Assembly (NCBI GenBank): GCA_907163375.1
Contig: CAJQUW010004746.1
Span: forward strand, 124,001-188,000
From: Prostheceraeus crozeri
Lineage: Eukaryota > Platyhelminthes > Polycladida > Euryleptidae
DNA length: 64,000 nt
Direction: 5' to 3'
Both the position numbers and the translations under genes were made by a program. The notes beneath the pieces are model-generated. The model saw nothing but the letters and a program-made list of their open reading frames with translations. It ran no database searches and was not told where the DNA came from. Shown one piece after another: positions 34,095-46,959 of this stretch (within the stretch, counting starts at the first letter, position 1; the number at the start of each line of letters is the position of its first letter).

Positions 34095-34550
34095 CTGCAT
34101 TTCCCGCAACATGTAAGCTTGGTCAGCGTCTACTCTCTCAGCTTGAGACTTCAGCTCTTTTGATTTGTGTCTCAATTCACTATTTTCCTTCTGCAATTCC
34201 TTCCTCACAATATCTGCCGATTCCAACTCATGTTTGAAATTTTGCACAGCAGTTTCGTGTTCCTGCAGCATTCGGCGTCGATCCGCCTGGTAATTCGCTT
34301 CCATCCGCTGCTTGTCTTCTGTCAATGTGGCCAGAGACTGTGTCAGGACTTCAACGCGAGATCCATCATCCGCTTTGGAATTGGAAGATGAGGTAGCTTT
34401 CACAGTTTCCTCAAGCGTAGCCTTTTCCTTCAGGATTGTGCGATATGCAGTTACAAGATCATGAAGACGACTTTCATATCGCTTGATTTTCTCCTCTTGT
34501 TGCTGTATAGTTTGCAGCAATTCTGACCGCCCACTGCGATCCTTGAACAT
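34095..34550 (-). CDS. GCC1: GCC1, exon 1 of the coding sequence
   Basis: This exon encodes residues 1-152. ATG at 34550 opens MFKDRSGRSELLQTIQQQ, then KIKRYESRLHDLVTAYRTIL and KEKATLEETVKA, which aligns with the vertebrate GCC1 N-terminus (KKDLLETIETQ, LLQYQARLKDVVRAYKSLLKEK). The rest is coiled coil to REMQ. The donor CAG/GTAAAA is at 34095/34094, phase 0. An in-frame TGA eleven bases upstream of the ATG supports this start, and an acceptor (CTTTTTGCAG) at 34572 suggests a separate non-coding 5' exon further upstream. The promoter itself is not identified. Confidence 0.88.
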
Positions 34551-34574
34551 CGTTAGAAATCAGATGATAGCCTG

Positions 34575-37500
34575 CAAAAAGTTTTCAAACTTCAATATAA
34601 AAATAAAGGTAGGAATATATTTATCCAGAACGGGCATCGTCCTGATAGAATACATAGGTCTTTGAGCGACGTGATGCTCATAAACCAAATACAGAATCTA
34701 GCGAAAAAACTGAACTATTTTGGAAACTACCCGATGTCTTAACTATTCTCTCTCAAATAAAGCATGATATCTGCACATACGGTACTCTAACAAATGCTTT
34801 AAACACGTACAAAACCCAAAGTATTAAGAATAAAAGATCTGATTCCTTTCTTCAGTGAGTTATTAACATTGTAGTCAATGCTACATCAGTGAAAACCATC
34901 CCCATATTTACTTGGCCATGCAAAAGGTCGAACTCGGTCTGAAATATCTTTTCATGCACATACTCGTATTCTGATAGAGATAATTTCACTATTTTCACAC
35001 GAACTCCTCACACAAAACTTGGTGAATCATTCGCATAGTTTCATGAATTATTGCAAACAATCAAAGTAACTTTTGTTGCATCTTTCATCTCATCAAGTCT
35101 TGCACATCAAAATACTGCCAATCGAAATCCTTCGGCTACCGTCAATGATTGGAAAATAGGGCAAAATTGGATTCAAAATAGGAAAAATCATGCTCACGAA
35201 TAGAAATCCTTTCTCAAAGAAATTGCATCCGTATGATTCGTGTCGGAAAAATAAGCTAATCCTTCGTAAAAAAGCGCCTAATTACATGCTACTTGTGTGA
35301 CATTGATAAGTAGATTTACAAAGCAAGAATTATCAATAACAGAAAATTTTCAGACAAAAAGAGCAAGAACAAATAAGAACATGCTCACCGGTCACATTCA
35401 GGAAAAAGTCTGTGAAAAAGTAGTGTGAAATTCAAGGTTCTTCAAGACTTTCACGTTCAAGATTCAAAGTATTTCAAGGTCCAGTATTTACAAGTCTATT
35501 GATTAAAATTAATTGTAATCCAAATGAAATTTCCAAAAGCCTTCAGTTATACCGTCAATAAGCGAAGAAATTCCCGCATTTACATAATTGAATTACTTTG
35601 ATGATCACCTAACAGTTGCAAAATGCAATATTGATTACAGTGAGTAACATATACCTTAGAACAACAATCAACCTTCAACACCAACATTCAACCTTGATTG
35701 TGAGAGCATTGCTCACATCTCTCATGACACAAATATTCAATTGTGAGTCATAGTTTAGGTGACACTAGCACATGATTCTTCAGCTTTCAGATTTTGCAAG
35801 AAGTCCTTGTTTTTCTTTAAAATATAAAACCAAGAAAATGCTATATCATTGAAATGCCTATAATCATCAAAAATTTCATAACACTTGTGTCAAATAAACA
35901 AAAATCTTTCTTCATAATGCAACCATGATTGTAATGCATTAAAAAGCCATTGATTAAAAGCTGTTAATGGAACTCTGGCTACGCGTGCATCGAAAAACAA
36001 TTTCGTTCAGTTTTCAAATATTGACTCCAAAAATCAAGGTCTTTCAAGATTTCAGGACACTTTATCAAATTCAAAGTCACTCAAGGTCTCGGAATAAACT
36101 GATCTTCTTCTGGAACACATAACTGAATATCACCTTCGATGAGAAATATGATTTAATACATATACAAGGCTTCATGACCAGACAAGGAATCTGATGTCTA
36201 AACCAATACATTAATAATGAAACTTCATAGAACTTCCAAAAAAACAAATGGTGCATGAAAACTGTTAAGATTATTTAAAATAAAATAGGAAGGTTATTGG
36301 TCATTGAGGACTATCAAAATTCATGGGGAGGCTTTGAAGTTCGATTTCATTTAAAAAAGGTGATTTTCGCTTCTGACCAATGGCTACGAAAGCGAAAGGT
36401 AGGACGGTCGGATTTAGTGATATAGGCTCGAAAATGAATTGTTTGACTGTGATCATGATGTCACTTCCATGTGCACTATATTTCATAGAGTCCTCAGTCG
36501 AATCCTTGTTATCTCAAATTCGCATATTTATCGTTCTCTGTCTACGCCGTTCAATTCTTCATTCCTAAGTGAAATAAGGCTATATATTGTAAAGAAGTGC
36601 GGACCCACTATGTTAATCCAAAAATAGCACATACTTAAAATTGCTTTTTAAATTAGTTTTCGCTGCCGCCGCTCTGAAGATGAACGAGGTATGCTGCCAG
36701 AACATTTAGAAATCAACATTTGGAAGCAGTAGTACGGAAATGTGCTTCGAAAACATTATACTCCACATCACTGCATGTAAACTTCACAATATACTTCGTA
36801 TTAACGCTACAATATCAAAATTACCACTATCAATCATGTTAGTCACATTTATGCAATTTCCATTAGCATCAAACATGGAAAAGATCAAGCCGTAAACATT
36901 TCATTTTAGCTACCAGCAAACGAATGTATAAGAAAATCCTTCATGAAACAATGTGGTGATTTGTTTATTGGTAGATCATCTATAATAACCATCCACATGT
37001 AAATTTACTGATAGAGGAATCAGACATAGATTTATGACTAAATACAATGTACACCTACTTTAAATATAACTATCCATCTGACAATTTAATACATGCGCAG
37101 CAGTTCTATCTCAAATCGCAAAAGTTGCGACTTCTCTCCAATTAAAAACATAAGCTGCTAAAATGCAAGCCACAGCATGTATACATGATAGCCAGCACGT
37201 TTGATTGAGGACTGAAAGGTACTGCATTGTCATGATGAATGATGCCAGCCCGAAATATGCCGGATGGATTTGAATGTTGATTCTTCTGTATAAGGATGCA
37301 TCATCTGTAGACGGGTGCTTTCTTCTGGAGTCTGGACAGGAGTGCATTATTCTATATTTGTATGTGCATGCAGTAATGCTTATATGTTGCTCTTTGTTGT
37401 TAAGGAGTCTTTAATCATATCTGTGAACTGATTTTGCCACGAATAGGGTGTTTGTGGGAGGGGAAGGGGGGGGTAGAGCACTGACATAAATCATGCATTT

Positions 37501-40500
37501 TGGAGTTTATCCTGATCCATTAAATTATGCTCGTATAAACGTGCATCATTCGAGATGCATCCTAATCTAAATGCACAAATTGTCCAAAGGAATGCATCAT
37601 TATTAATGCATGCAGAATGCATTATTATTTCTTATTGATTTCCTTATCATTTAACTTGTTAACAATTTTAATCGCTTTCATCCTTAACTGTTTGTCATGC
37701 AATTATTTATAAAGTGCAAACACCCAATACCGCCTATCACATACATGCTTGATGAAAGTAAAAACAACGTCATTTTTCATCTTCGATTATATTCTCGTTA
37801 TCTTTGAAGGCGCCACAATCGTTCATCATTTTACGTTTTATAAACATACTGACAAAATCACACCAGACATTGAAAGTTGAATTTTATCGACTACTTTATT
37901 GTTGATTGGTCATAAAATGAATACAAAAGATTCTCATGAAAAATACAATTCTTAACAATTTCATGAAAATCTTGAAAACAAAACGATGACTTACAATGCC
38001 CACAAATATTATTTGAAATGCTCCTCTCAAACATACAATACAATCCGACGCTATATTTCAAATGTTTTATAGAAATGTATTTCTCAAGAAACGCAATTTA
38101 TTTTTCAAGTTAAAAAAAATCTTTTCGCATGAATCTACTGTATTGAACAACAAGTAAAATATCTAGATCATCATACATTCATGAGTATAAAACCAAATGT
38201 AGCCATCATGATGAGTATCAAAATAAAGAGGGAACATGAGGCAGAATCTAATTTTTTCATGATTCTATTCTTGACATAATTTACAATTGCATTACATCAT
38301 CAGTAAGTCAAAAAACGATAGCTCTTTAAACAGTCAAAAAACGACACAAAGGTGAAAGAACAACTTGAAGAAACATTGCCCTTTTGTGACAGCAAAAGTG
38401 AGATTATACACGATTTTTTATCTATATTCATATAGGATATGTCCCTCCACCAAACGTTTCGGCATTCAAATGTGAACGTCTGCCACACATTTCATCATGA
38501 TAATAAAACTTATTTGTTTCATCTTTCACAGGAAAATACCCATACATGATGCAAGGTAAGGGGGATGTACAACTTTCTTGATATGAAACATTGAATCAAT
38601 CTTACTATATATCATGCGGATGCACACGACCTTAGGCGATGATATCATTCAAGGAAAATAAAAACAACTTTGCATTTGATTTCACTGCCATTCTGAGAAC
38701 CGAATATTTCACACATTTATTGCTCCAGTCGGAAACTGATGACGGTTCAATCGACTTTACATTTAAAATAGTAAGTTGAATCACATGGATTATTTAATCC
38801 CTTCGATTTTAGATGAAAATTCATAAATTAAAAAGTTAGCTTGGATACAAAAAATTATCAACCGAGAAATTTGAAAAAAAATTAGTTTACCAATTTCATA
38901 AGCCAGCACATCTTGTTTTTGAATGCTGACTTGATACAGATTGAAATGTCTCTATAACCGGAATACCATACACTTAATAAGTGAATTGGATGCCTGGATA
39001 CGATTCTAGAGCAAAAGATGCGTAAAAACTGTCAGTCGTAGATTAGCAATACGAAATCAACCTTTCCAAATACAAGGAGACTTTTCTCTTCCTTTAGGAA
39101 TCATCGCCTGGGATTATGTCTATCCGATTCATACAGCTGAAATTTGATATACGGTACGATCGCATGCTAAAATACAGGTATTCCCCTTAAATTTATGAAA
39201 TATTTGTTCGACAAAACCATCCACACTGATGAGTAGAAGTGAGTAATCTACGAGGTAAATTATACTCAATAAATGCACCCAATGTGACCATGTAACTACA
39301 GCAGTATTAATAAAGGTAGCCTTGAGGAAGATAGAATACCAATGAAACGAAATCGAACATGCATGAACAAAAATATAAGAACAAAGGAAAAGGTCACAAG
39401 TAAATAGAATTTGAAAAGCAGGAAGACCCCACAGTGTGGCAGAAAGGGAAAGATGATCTTCGGTCATTTCACTGTAATCCTATTCAACTTCAGCTTTAAT
39501 ATGCATAACATAGACTGAAATTAGAAAAATGTTTGCTTAATTCGAATTAGTTGCAAAGATTTGACTTTTAAAATGTTGAAAGATCAATAACCGAACCCAA
39601 AACAATGATAAGATCAAATAGATTAATTCAGTCTCACATGATTAAACCATCAAACAAACAGTTCAACAATAAGAATCTCGATAAAGCAATCTACGACGTT
39701 GAGATATTTTTATTCATTGGCCTGTCTGTAGCCTTTCTGTTTTCGAGATTATAGAAGCGCTTACTTCGCATGCACAATGATAGCTTATGTCATGCTCATT
39801 TCAAAATAAACAGTGACCCGCATTATTTTTGAAATTGAAATCACATTTAGATTTGTAACTAGACTTGATTGTCTATTGAGAAAAGTCAAATAATGTACTG
39901 TTTAACCAACGCCTGATAGCTGAGAAACGGAAGTTAAAATGAAAAAGGTTAACCCAGCTAAGCACCTAACACAAGTCAACTGACGCAGCTAGATGATCAT
40001 TTTACAAATCGCTAGCATCACAATGGGTGCGCATGCAAGGACATTACACGGCACATAGTCAGAGAACAGAGCATGCCCATTTCAGAGAACAATGTCAGGA
40101 CCATGGAATATGTAGCTCAAACCTATTTGTTGTCAGCTGACAGATCAGTTTGTTTCAGTTAGTCAACCCCTCATAGTTCAGCAATAGGACATTCAGCCCA
40201 GATGCAATTTCAACGCCGTTCCGAGAACATGGAAACAAGACAAATGAAGGAAGATTTATAGGTGGTCATCATACATGACTAGGTAATGTTAAGCAGTAGT
40301 TAACAGCAATCGATGAGACCACGATTTCAGTGACTATAAATAGCACACGTGTCATTCCCATGTTTGAGAGATGTTCTCCACCATCTACGGGCGTTACGAG
40401 GATAAAGATCATTTAACATTTCTCATAATCAGTCTTCAATTCCAAAACCCAGGTTTCAATGAAGTACGTTTCTTATCATGCCAGAAATCTTTGAAAATGC

Positions 40501-40571
40501 GATTTAATCGTCCTGCTAGCTCTAGGTCATGCAACAGCCAGTTACTTGTGTGTATGAGAAAGGAAGTCAGT
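34575..40571. other. Intergenic region between Vav and GCC1
   Basis: About 6 kb with no supported exon. It should contain the 5' non-coding exon and promoter of GCC1 and the 3' UTR of Vav, but I cannot place either. The composition is AT-rich with TGCATCAT words at 37520-37620, a G-rich run at 37455-37475, and a doubled AGTCAAAAAACGA near 38306-38345. Open frames such as 39129-39467 have no domain. Confidence 0.4.
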
Positions 40572-41441
40572 TCAATTATCAATATCATTCTGTTCACTGA
40601 ATCGTTCCTCTTGAACATACTGAACAGGGAAGAAGCCTGCTCTGTCTCCACATCTTCCTTTCCACCACCCAAGATCTCCTCCTGTCTTGTCTATGATTGA
40701 TACTCGATCTCCTTTCCTCAAACTCAGTTGTGACGGCTGCGTTGCTGAATAGTCATAGATAGCGACAGCGTAGCTGATAACACGAAGTTGTCGACGAATC
40801 GGCCGAACTGTCGAGCCACTTCCTACGGAAGAGGGGGAGGGAGAACCAGGCACAGGTCGACCAAGGGAACCGGTGTTCGCCCCGAAGGGAATCAGCAGGG
40901 TAGTTGTTAGCATACTGAAACATTCAGCGAGGGAATGAACACTATAATAGTCGATCATGCCTTCAATTGAGTCAAAGTTTCGAGCGTCAGAAAGACAGTA
41001 GCGCCCCGTCGTCTCTATCTTATTGATTCGAAGATGACGCACATTGGAATTGTCACTGAGAGATATAGAATATTCACCCATCCGATCACGATTCTGACTT
41101 CTACGCACCAGGTAAGTACCACTCTCCCGCTTTTTCAGCACCATAGCGGCCTCTTGACGTGACATAGGGCCGACGTACCAAGAGTAATTGGCCAATTCAC
41201 AATCTTCGTTGGTAGAATTGACGGAACCCATTCGCGACAGTGAGTGATTTGATGAAGTGGAGGATATGGACGCACGATCACCGGCCGGGGCGCTGTTCAA
41301 AGTATCCTGCTGAAGATAGGATCCGTCACGAGATAGCATGGAAGAACGGCTTTCCCGCACACGCACAAATTTTGATGGAAACCAACCTTCCTGACCACCA
41401 TTCTTCCCGCGCCACCATTCTCCATCCGAAGAATCAAGCAC
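40572..41441 (-). CDS. VAV: Vav, last exon: SH3 end, SH2, SH3
   Basis: Vav proteins are Rho/Rac guanine-nucleotide exchange factors recruited to phosphotyrosine receptors. This 289-codon exon starts at 41441 after TATCTTCAG (phase 0) and finishes the first SH3 (VLDSSDGEWWRGKNG, GWFPSKFVRV). A serine-rich linker follows, then SH2 from WYVGPMSRQEAAMVLK with the phosphate-binding GTYLVRRS, then HLRINKIETTGRYCL and FDSIEGMIDYYSVH; a Pro/Ser linker; and the C-terminal SH3 AVAIYDYSATQPSQLSLRKG, GWWKGRCGDRAGFFPVQYV. The stop is at 40574-40572 after NDIDN. The SH3-SH2-SH3 order, preceded by PH-C1 on upstream exons, is unique to Vav. The frame is intact. Confidence 0.93.
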   Translation of the reverse strand: MLDSSDGEWWRGKNGGQEGWFPSKFVRVRESRSSMLSRDGSYLQQDTLNSAPAGDRASISSTSSNHSLSRMGSVNSTNEDCELANYSWYVGPMSRQEAAMVLKKRESGTYLVRRSQNRDRMGEYSISLSDNSNVRHLRINKIETTGRYCLSDARNFDSIEGMIDYYSVHSLAECFSMLTTTLLIPFGANTGSLGRPVPGSPSPSSVGSGSTVRPIRRQLRVISYAVAIYDYSATQPSQLSLRKGDRVSIIDKTGGDLGWWKGRCGDRAGFFPVQYVQEERFSEQNDIDN

Positions 41442-42611
41442 CTGAAGATAGAAATGTTATAGGACGATTATAGGACGAAATAACGAACTTATTGAAGGAT
41501 CTGAATCAATAAATACATTTCCATTCCTTACACAGAATACGCTGTTCGGTGAGTAGAACGAGCGCTATCTGTATCAGCCATGTTCATTGAATCAATTTCT
41601 CTTGATAAGATATTACGAAAACACTTGGTTTGATCATTCTTCCATGTATCATGATTATGCATTTTAATTCTGAATTCCATGTGATTTCAGTAATTCTAAG
41701 TATTTTACTCATTTGATAATGCATAAATAAATTGACAGTTTCTTGTTTCTACGAAAAGCAACAAAAGACATATCTTCTTCACATTTTCAAACAGCCTAAT
41801 AAATTTATCGTTTCCCCATACACCCCATCCTCAAGCTTTCTTGTAAAATTTTTGGGCCCTGCCTCGAGATTCAATAAAATTTCATCAAATTTCGGCAGAA
41901 TCTCATGTTTGCAAATAAAACCAATCGAAGTTGAATGTACTGATCATATATTAATATTGATAGGTCAAATCGATAAATAAACTGAAAACTTGAGGCAAAT
42001 TCGCTTTAGTGCCACTAATTATCCATAAATATCAATTATCACGCAGTTCATACTGCAAAATATATCTCTTGCCATTTACATCTGCTGTTAGCTTTTCTCT
42101 CATCATTTTGTGATTCAATGATCTCTTTATCAATAATCAGTTTGTGAAATAGTCTTGATTAACAGTTCCACTGCCTTAATGCCCATGCACTAGGTCCATT
42201 ATGCTGTAAAAGCTAATAGCGACCTACTGTGGCACAACGTAGCCTTGCCATGATAATTCCTCCACGTACCTGGATATCACCAATGCAAAATCAAGATGTT
42301 CTTCTAAAACGTATGAAAATGAAATCTGCAAGTATTGAAATTTGCTAGATTTTTCATCTTACGACTAAGGATAGCCATTGACTACATGTTCTGTGTCTAC
42401 GTCTATGCCCGAAGCAGATGCCGATGAGGCAAATGGCCTCGGCATGATTAATTTTATGTTGAAGGGAGACTGTGACAAGTTGCTTTAAAACAATTGAAGA
42501 CAGGGTGCAATTACTCTACACCATTTCAATTCTTGCAACAGAATGTTGGGAAGGCTACCGACTTTGATGCATTTAGCTACGAAGAACATGGACGAAATAA
42601 CGAACTTATTG
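41442..42611 (-). other. Vav intron (left part)
   Basis: Intronic. A 22-bp word starting GGACGAAATAACGAACTTAT occurs at 41474 and again at 42591 next to the small TIR element; otherwise nothing. Confidence 0.45.
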
Positions 42612-42754
42612 CACCACGGATCGCAATTAGCCACATGAAAAAACGGAAAATCGGGAAAAACCGAGGTTTGGATGCATAAATTTGAAATATTTACATTAGA
42701 CTAATTTCGTAAAAAACGTAAAAGCCAGAACGGAAAATTGCGATCCCTGTGGTG
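42612..42754. mobile_element. 143-bp MITE-like element
   Basis: The left end CACCACGGATCGCAATT and the right end, reverse complement CACCACAGGGATCGCAATT, form inverted repeats separated by about 105 bp with CGGAAAA words inside both ends. A target duplication is not clear. No coding capacity. Confidence 0.55.
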
Positions 42755-45702
42755 TACTGTTTTTACGACAAGAGTGACCAATAACAGCACGTCACTGCAT
42801 ATTATGTTACTGCATAAATAATAGCTAGTGTAGTTGCTTTAGGCAAGTCCTTCAAGTAGTCTGTTTAAGCCAACCTACAAACAAAACTACAGTAAACGTT
42901 GGGTTATTAATCACTCATGAATTGATCCATCCAGCAATATGCCTCAAAATCTTTTCAGCAAAGTTCTAAGCGTCTGGTCTAATACTCAACTAATTGCTCA
43001 ATCGCAACTAAATTTTCCAACCGCCGCAACCAACCTACGTAAGTTTGATTCCAGTCTTGACGGAATGCACATGCATGAAATAATGCCAAATAGTAATCCG
43101 GAGAATGAATTGTGTTTCAATGCACGATATGATAGATGAGTCATTTATCTGGATTTCAACCCGCTTTAAATATATCGAGCTTCATGAAAGCTAGTCTGTG
43201 AAGTATCAACTAACTCGACAGTCACAATGCAAAGGTCACAAGAGCCTTATCTTCATCGTGGACGCCAGCTAACTGACAATTCTGACAATTGTAGCAAATC
43301 GCTATCAGCTTCTTCAACAATGGGGGAGAAAAGAAGCGGTAAGTGATTAATCCGTAAACACATCAATTTATCTCCAGGTTGTTAATCTATCTCTCATCAC
43401 TATGAACTATTTGATAAGCCCAACGCCGACTGATTATTGATGCAACAAACATAAATTATCTGCCGATTCCATCTCAATCAAATTTAAGCGCTTTGTGAGC
43501 AGTCCGATCCTCCTTTACTACAGCATCATTCCGTACCCTCCTAGCACAATATTTTGCTAAGAAAATAATAAAGTAGTTGGCTGTAACCAACTAACAAAAT
43601 CTTGCTTGATACTTGCTGAAGAATCGGTAAAATGATCTGTTCTACTTGAAGGATGTGATGTCTTAATAACTCCTTGCAAAGTATAGCAAACGAATAGCAT
43701 GTTCATTAATATCATATTAGCAAACAGCGAACGATAAGAAAAACCGCTCCCGTGCGATGACAAATCGTCATAGATTTATATATTTTCTATTTAAGCATGG
43801 CTATGGGCTATTATATGACCGAAATTAACTGATGATGAATTCAAAAAGAAAGAAAATTCTTTTCCAATTATTAGATTTCTGCATAAGTCTGACCATCTAT
43901 AAAGCGTGACTAAGGTCACACTTTAGGAATTCATCATATAAAGGGTGCACTTTCATTTATTATTTTTATTTATTAAAAGCATTTAATCATACTTAAGAAG
44001 GTTGCAATATAAATATACGACGATTTCCAGTCTACTAAGAGAAGGAGTGATTTATAGGCTTTCTAGTCCTCTAGCCTTCATCGGCACAGCAAATTCTGCC
44101 ATTACATTCGGCACATCTGTCTGCACAAACATGCATATGTCATTCTACATAAAAATGCTATGAAATCAGTTATTGGAGTTAATCTGCATACAATTTTTAT
44201 AAGGTTCTGTGAAACTGAAGTATTAATGCTAAAAAGTCCTTAGATACCCACGAAAACAGTGAACGCTAGCGAATAAACGATTTGTAAGTGGATGGAATAT
44301 TGAAATAATTGTAGAAATAACAGATGTCGTTAATTTGATGTGCATTGTTAGAGAATTCTAAAAACTGTAGAAAGGTAGCGCTTTTTGAAGAATAATCGCT
44401 GGAAAAGTGGCCTTCAAACAAACCGCAAAATTAGCAAAGAAATGCAGCGGTCCTCGGCTTCTACAATAAAAAGGTCAAAAGTTCTTTTTGACAAAACGAA
44501 TGTTTTTTCAGCATGATCTGAACAAAGAGCTAGGTGATTGGAGCACCGAATCCTCGTTGATTTTTGACAGTTTGTCACCTACCATTCCCTTCGTGCTATG
44601 CTTGAGGGCTATATCGAGACACCTGGAGCACTTTAAACCATCAGTAAACGTGCTATTAGTTGTGTCGTGCTCTCACATCAGCAAGTTCACTTGATTCATT
44701 TCTACACAACATCGCTGAACTCCGCGAATATGATGTGGAAAGAATCCAAGAGAAGCAATTCGATTATACTCCAGAGGTGTAACAGATGACATAGCTTTGT
44801 TTTTCGTCGACATGTTAACTCCTTCATTTTGGATCCATGACATTCGCACGACCGAATCCGAGAATCAATAGACCTTATATCATCCTGCAAATCGATTCCA
44901 TTGTTTACGCGGCAACTCACAAAAGGCACGACTTTGATATTTTTGATACGTCAGATGAATGAAGTATTCCGATATCTCTACCTGTATTCATCTGAACATT
45001 CCGTCCAGAAAATGTTCTTGTGCTGATTGATGTCAATTTTTACTCCTGCAGTTCTGTTCTTCTCACAATTTGAATAAATCATGACCAACATTTGAAAGTC
45101 AAAGATTCTAACGACTAATGCAACTGGATGGACAATATTTCTATATTATGTAAGTCAAGGAATCTTATGAATATATGATCAAAAAATTCAGCCTACAAAC
45201 AGTGAACTCTCCGACTAACGAACGTCAAATACCTAGCAGAGTGTCTTCATTCTAACACTCATTTACCAAGAAAGCAACAATCCAACCGCATTTTTTTTGT
45301 CTTATGCAAATACATAAAAAGTAAGTTGAGAATTATTTGATATCTTAATTTTCAATGTTTCACGAACCGATCTTCTCAAGCGAAACAATACTTATGCTAA
45401 AATGAACTTACAATTTGAGTAAGTATGCGACGTACAAAGATTTGCAGACGCTAACTTAGGGTAGATCAGTGTCCTATCAATTGGGGAAAATGACATATTT
45501 ACAAATAAGACCGTCAAGTGAATGAAATTACATTTGTGAATTTACATTGGGATCGTAGTGAGGATGTTTTCTATAAATCGCAGGTTGATGGGGTCATGAT
45601 GATGTCCCACTGCTGTTGTTGTCATCTGAAAGATATGTTCTGTGGGCAGGTGCTTGTAGACTCATGAAGATTAAGTTCATTACCGCACACGGGAGGTTTC
45701 GA
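42755..45702 (-). other. Vav intron, unassigned
   Basis: About 2.9 kb of AT-rich intron sequence with no recognised exon or repeat. Confidence 0.45.
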
Positions 45703-46545
45703 TTAGTCATCATCAAAAAGACAATTAGTCTCTCCCAAATTTATTGGCGAAGAAATAATGTTTAAAACCCAAAAAAGCACACAGATACTGCCCGACGTTT
45801 CGTGTCACCGACACATACTCATGGGACTTCGTGAATCTATACAATTGAAATAACAATGCTTATAAAGGCTGGGCATGTATTCATCAGCGGTAATCACTAT
45901 TCATCAGCTCGTGTTTTTGGTTCATTGTAGGTTTGTGAAGATCAATAAGTTTAGCTTCAGAGATTCGAGTACGGACAGGGTCAGTCTGACAATCAAGAAG
46001 GTCAATACTGAAATCATATAAATAGATAAAAGAGATAAAATAAATTAATTTGGATAATAAGAATGCCATCTCGGAACACATAATCAATATTCACCCTGAT
46101 TCTCTTTTATCTATTGATGATTTTAGTATCGACCCTCTTGATTGTCAGACTGACCCTGTCCGTACTCGAATCTCTGAAGCTAAACTTATTGATCTTCACA
46201 AACCTACAATGAACCGAAAACACGAGCTGATGAATACATGCCCAGCCTTTATAAGCATTGTTATTTCAATTGTATAGATTCACGAAGTCCCATGAGTATG
46301 TGTCGGTGACACGAAACGTCGGGCAGTATCTGCGTGTTTTTTTTGGTTTTAAACATTATTTCTTCGCCAATAAATTTGGGAGAGACTAATTGTCTTTTTG
46401 ATGATGACTGATGAAGATTGTTGGATAAAGTGTTCACGTATTCTTGCATGTAGTGGCCTGATTGTACTGTCAATATAATGTACATGTACTGATTGCATTT
46501 TAGACATAAGAGCTTGTGGACGACATTCATTTTGTCGCATTTTTG
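45703..46545. mobile_element. Rearranged Penelope-like 3' ends in inverted orientation
   Basis: Two copies of a PLE 3' end face each other: 45703-46034 (sense on minus) and 46102-46408 (sense on plus), highly similar, with a 67-bp spacer. Each carries the end of the GIY-YIG domain (plus strand: AISEHIINIHPD, DFSIDPLDCQTD, RTRISEAKLIDLHKPTMN), then a tail with stem II GTGTC-GGT-GACAC and GAAACGTC (plus strand 46300-46319; minus strand near 45814-45795). Upstream on the minus strand, 46545-46400 shows the start of a GIY-YIG domain in pieces (KMNVVHKLLCLKC, RPLHARIREHF). The minus-strand element thus appears interrupted by an inverted copy of its own 3' end. The left arm has an extra duplication around TATTCATCAGC. 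Confidence 0.75.
46290..46325 (+). ncRNA. Degenerate hammerhead-like motif, Penelope tail
   Basis: CCCATGA stands where CUGANGA would be expected, followed by GTAT, a 5-bp stem II GTGTC-GGT-GACAC (46300-46312), GAAAC (46313-46317) and GTC. Two of the core bases are changed, so cleavage is unlikely. The mirror copy is at about 45825-45790 on the minus strand. Confidence 0.45.
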
Positions 46546-46699
46546 TGCGTCTTTGATTGGACAGTTGAATTGTTAATGAATGCTGTTATAAGCTATTGAT
46601 GGTTTGACTGCTAAACATGAAAACCGCTGTCTGGTGAAATTCCCTAACGAATTCGGTCGCCTTCATTTTTCCGAGATGCGAAGGAGGACAACATTTTAT

Positions 46700-46950
46700 C
46701 TGAATTAGAGTACATAATCGCGTGATCAACATCAAATGGTCTCACCTCTAATCCTGGTAGAAGTAACCGTTCACTGCCTTTATTACTTGTTTGACTCCCA
46801 TTCTCACACTTGCATTGAAGGTTTATTTACTAAAATTCTTGGTCTTGTTTTTGATAACTAGTCACAGTGGTCTGAACATATTGACTTTATTCTGGAAAAG
46901 ATCTGAAAACATCTTCCGATTCCCCAAGATATGTTTTGTGGAAAACTTAT
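46700..46950 (+). pseudogene. Possible LINE RT C-terminal scrap
   Basis: A short plus-strand segment reads ILGLVFDN then SQWSEHIDFILEKI and KHL, the region just after the RT palm in Jockey/CR1-type LINEs (LGLxFDxxLxWxxHI). It has stops and is isolated. It may belong to the same decayed block as the next feature or be a separate insertion. Confidence 0.4.
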
Positions 46951-46959
46951 TGTACCATA

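Noticed and set aside
37441-37480. G-rich run as a G-quadruplex regulatory site
   Set aside because: Irregular G runs in an otherwise AT-rich region; no independent support for function.
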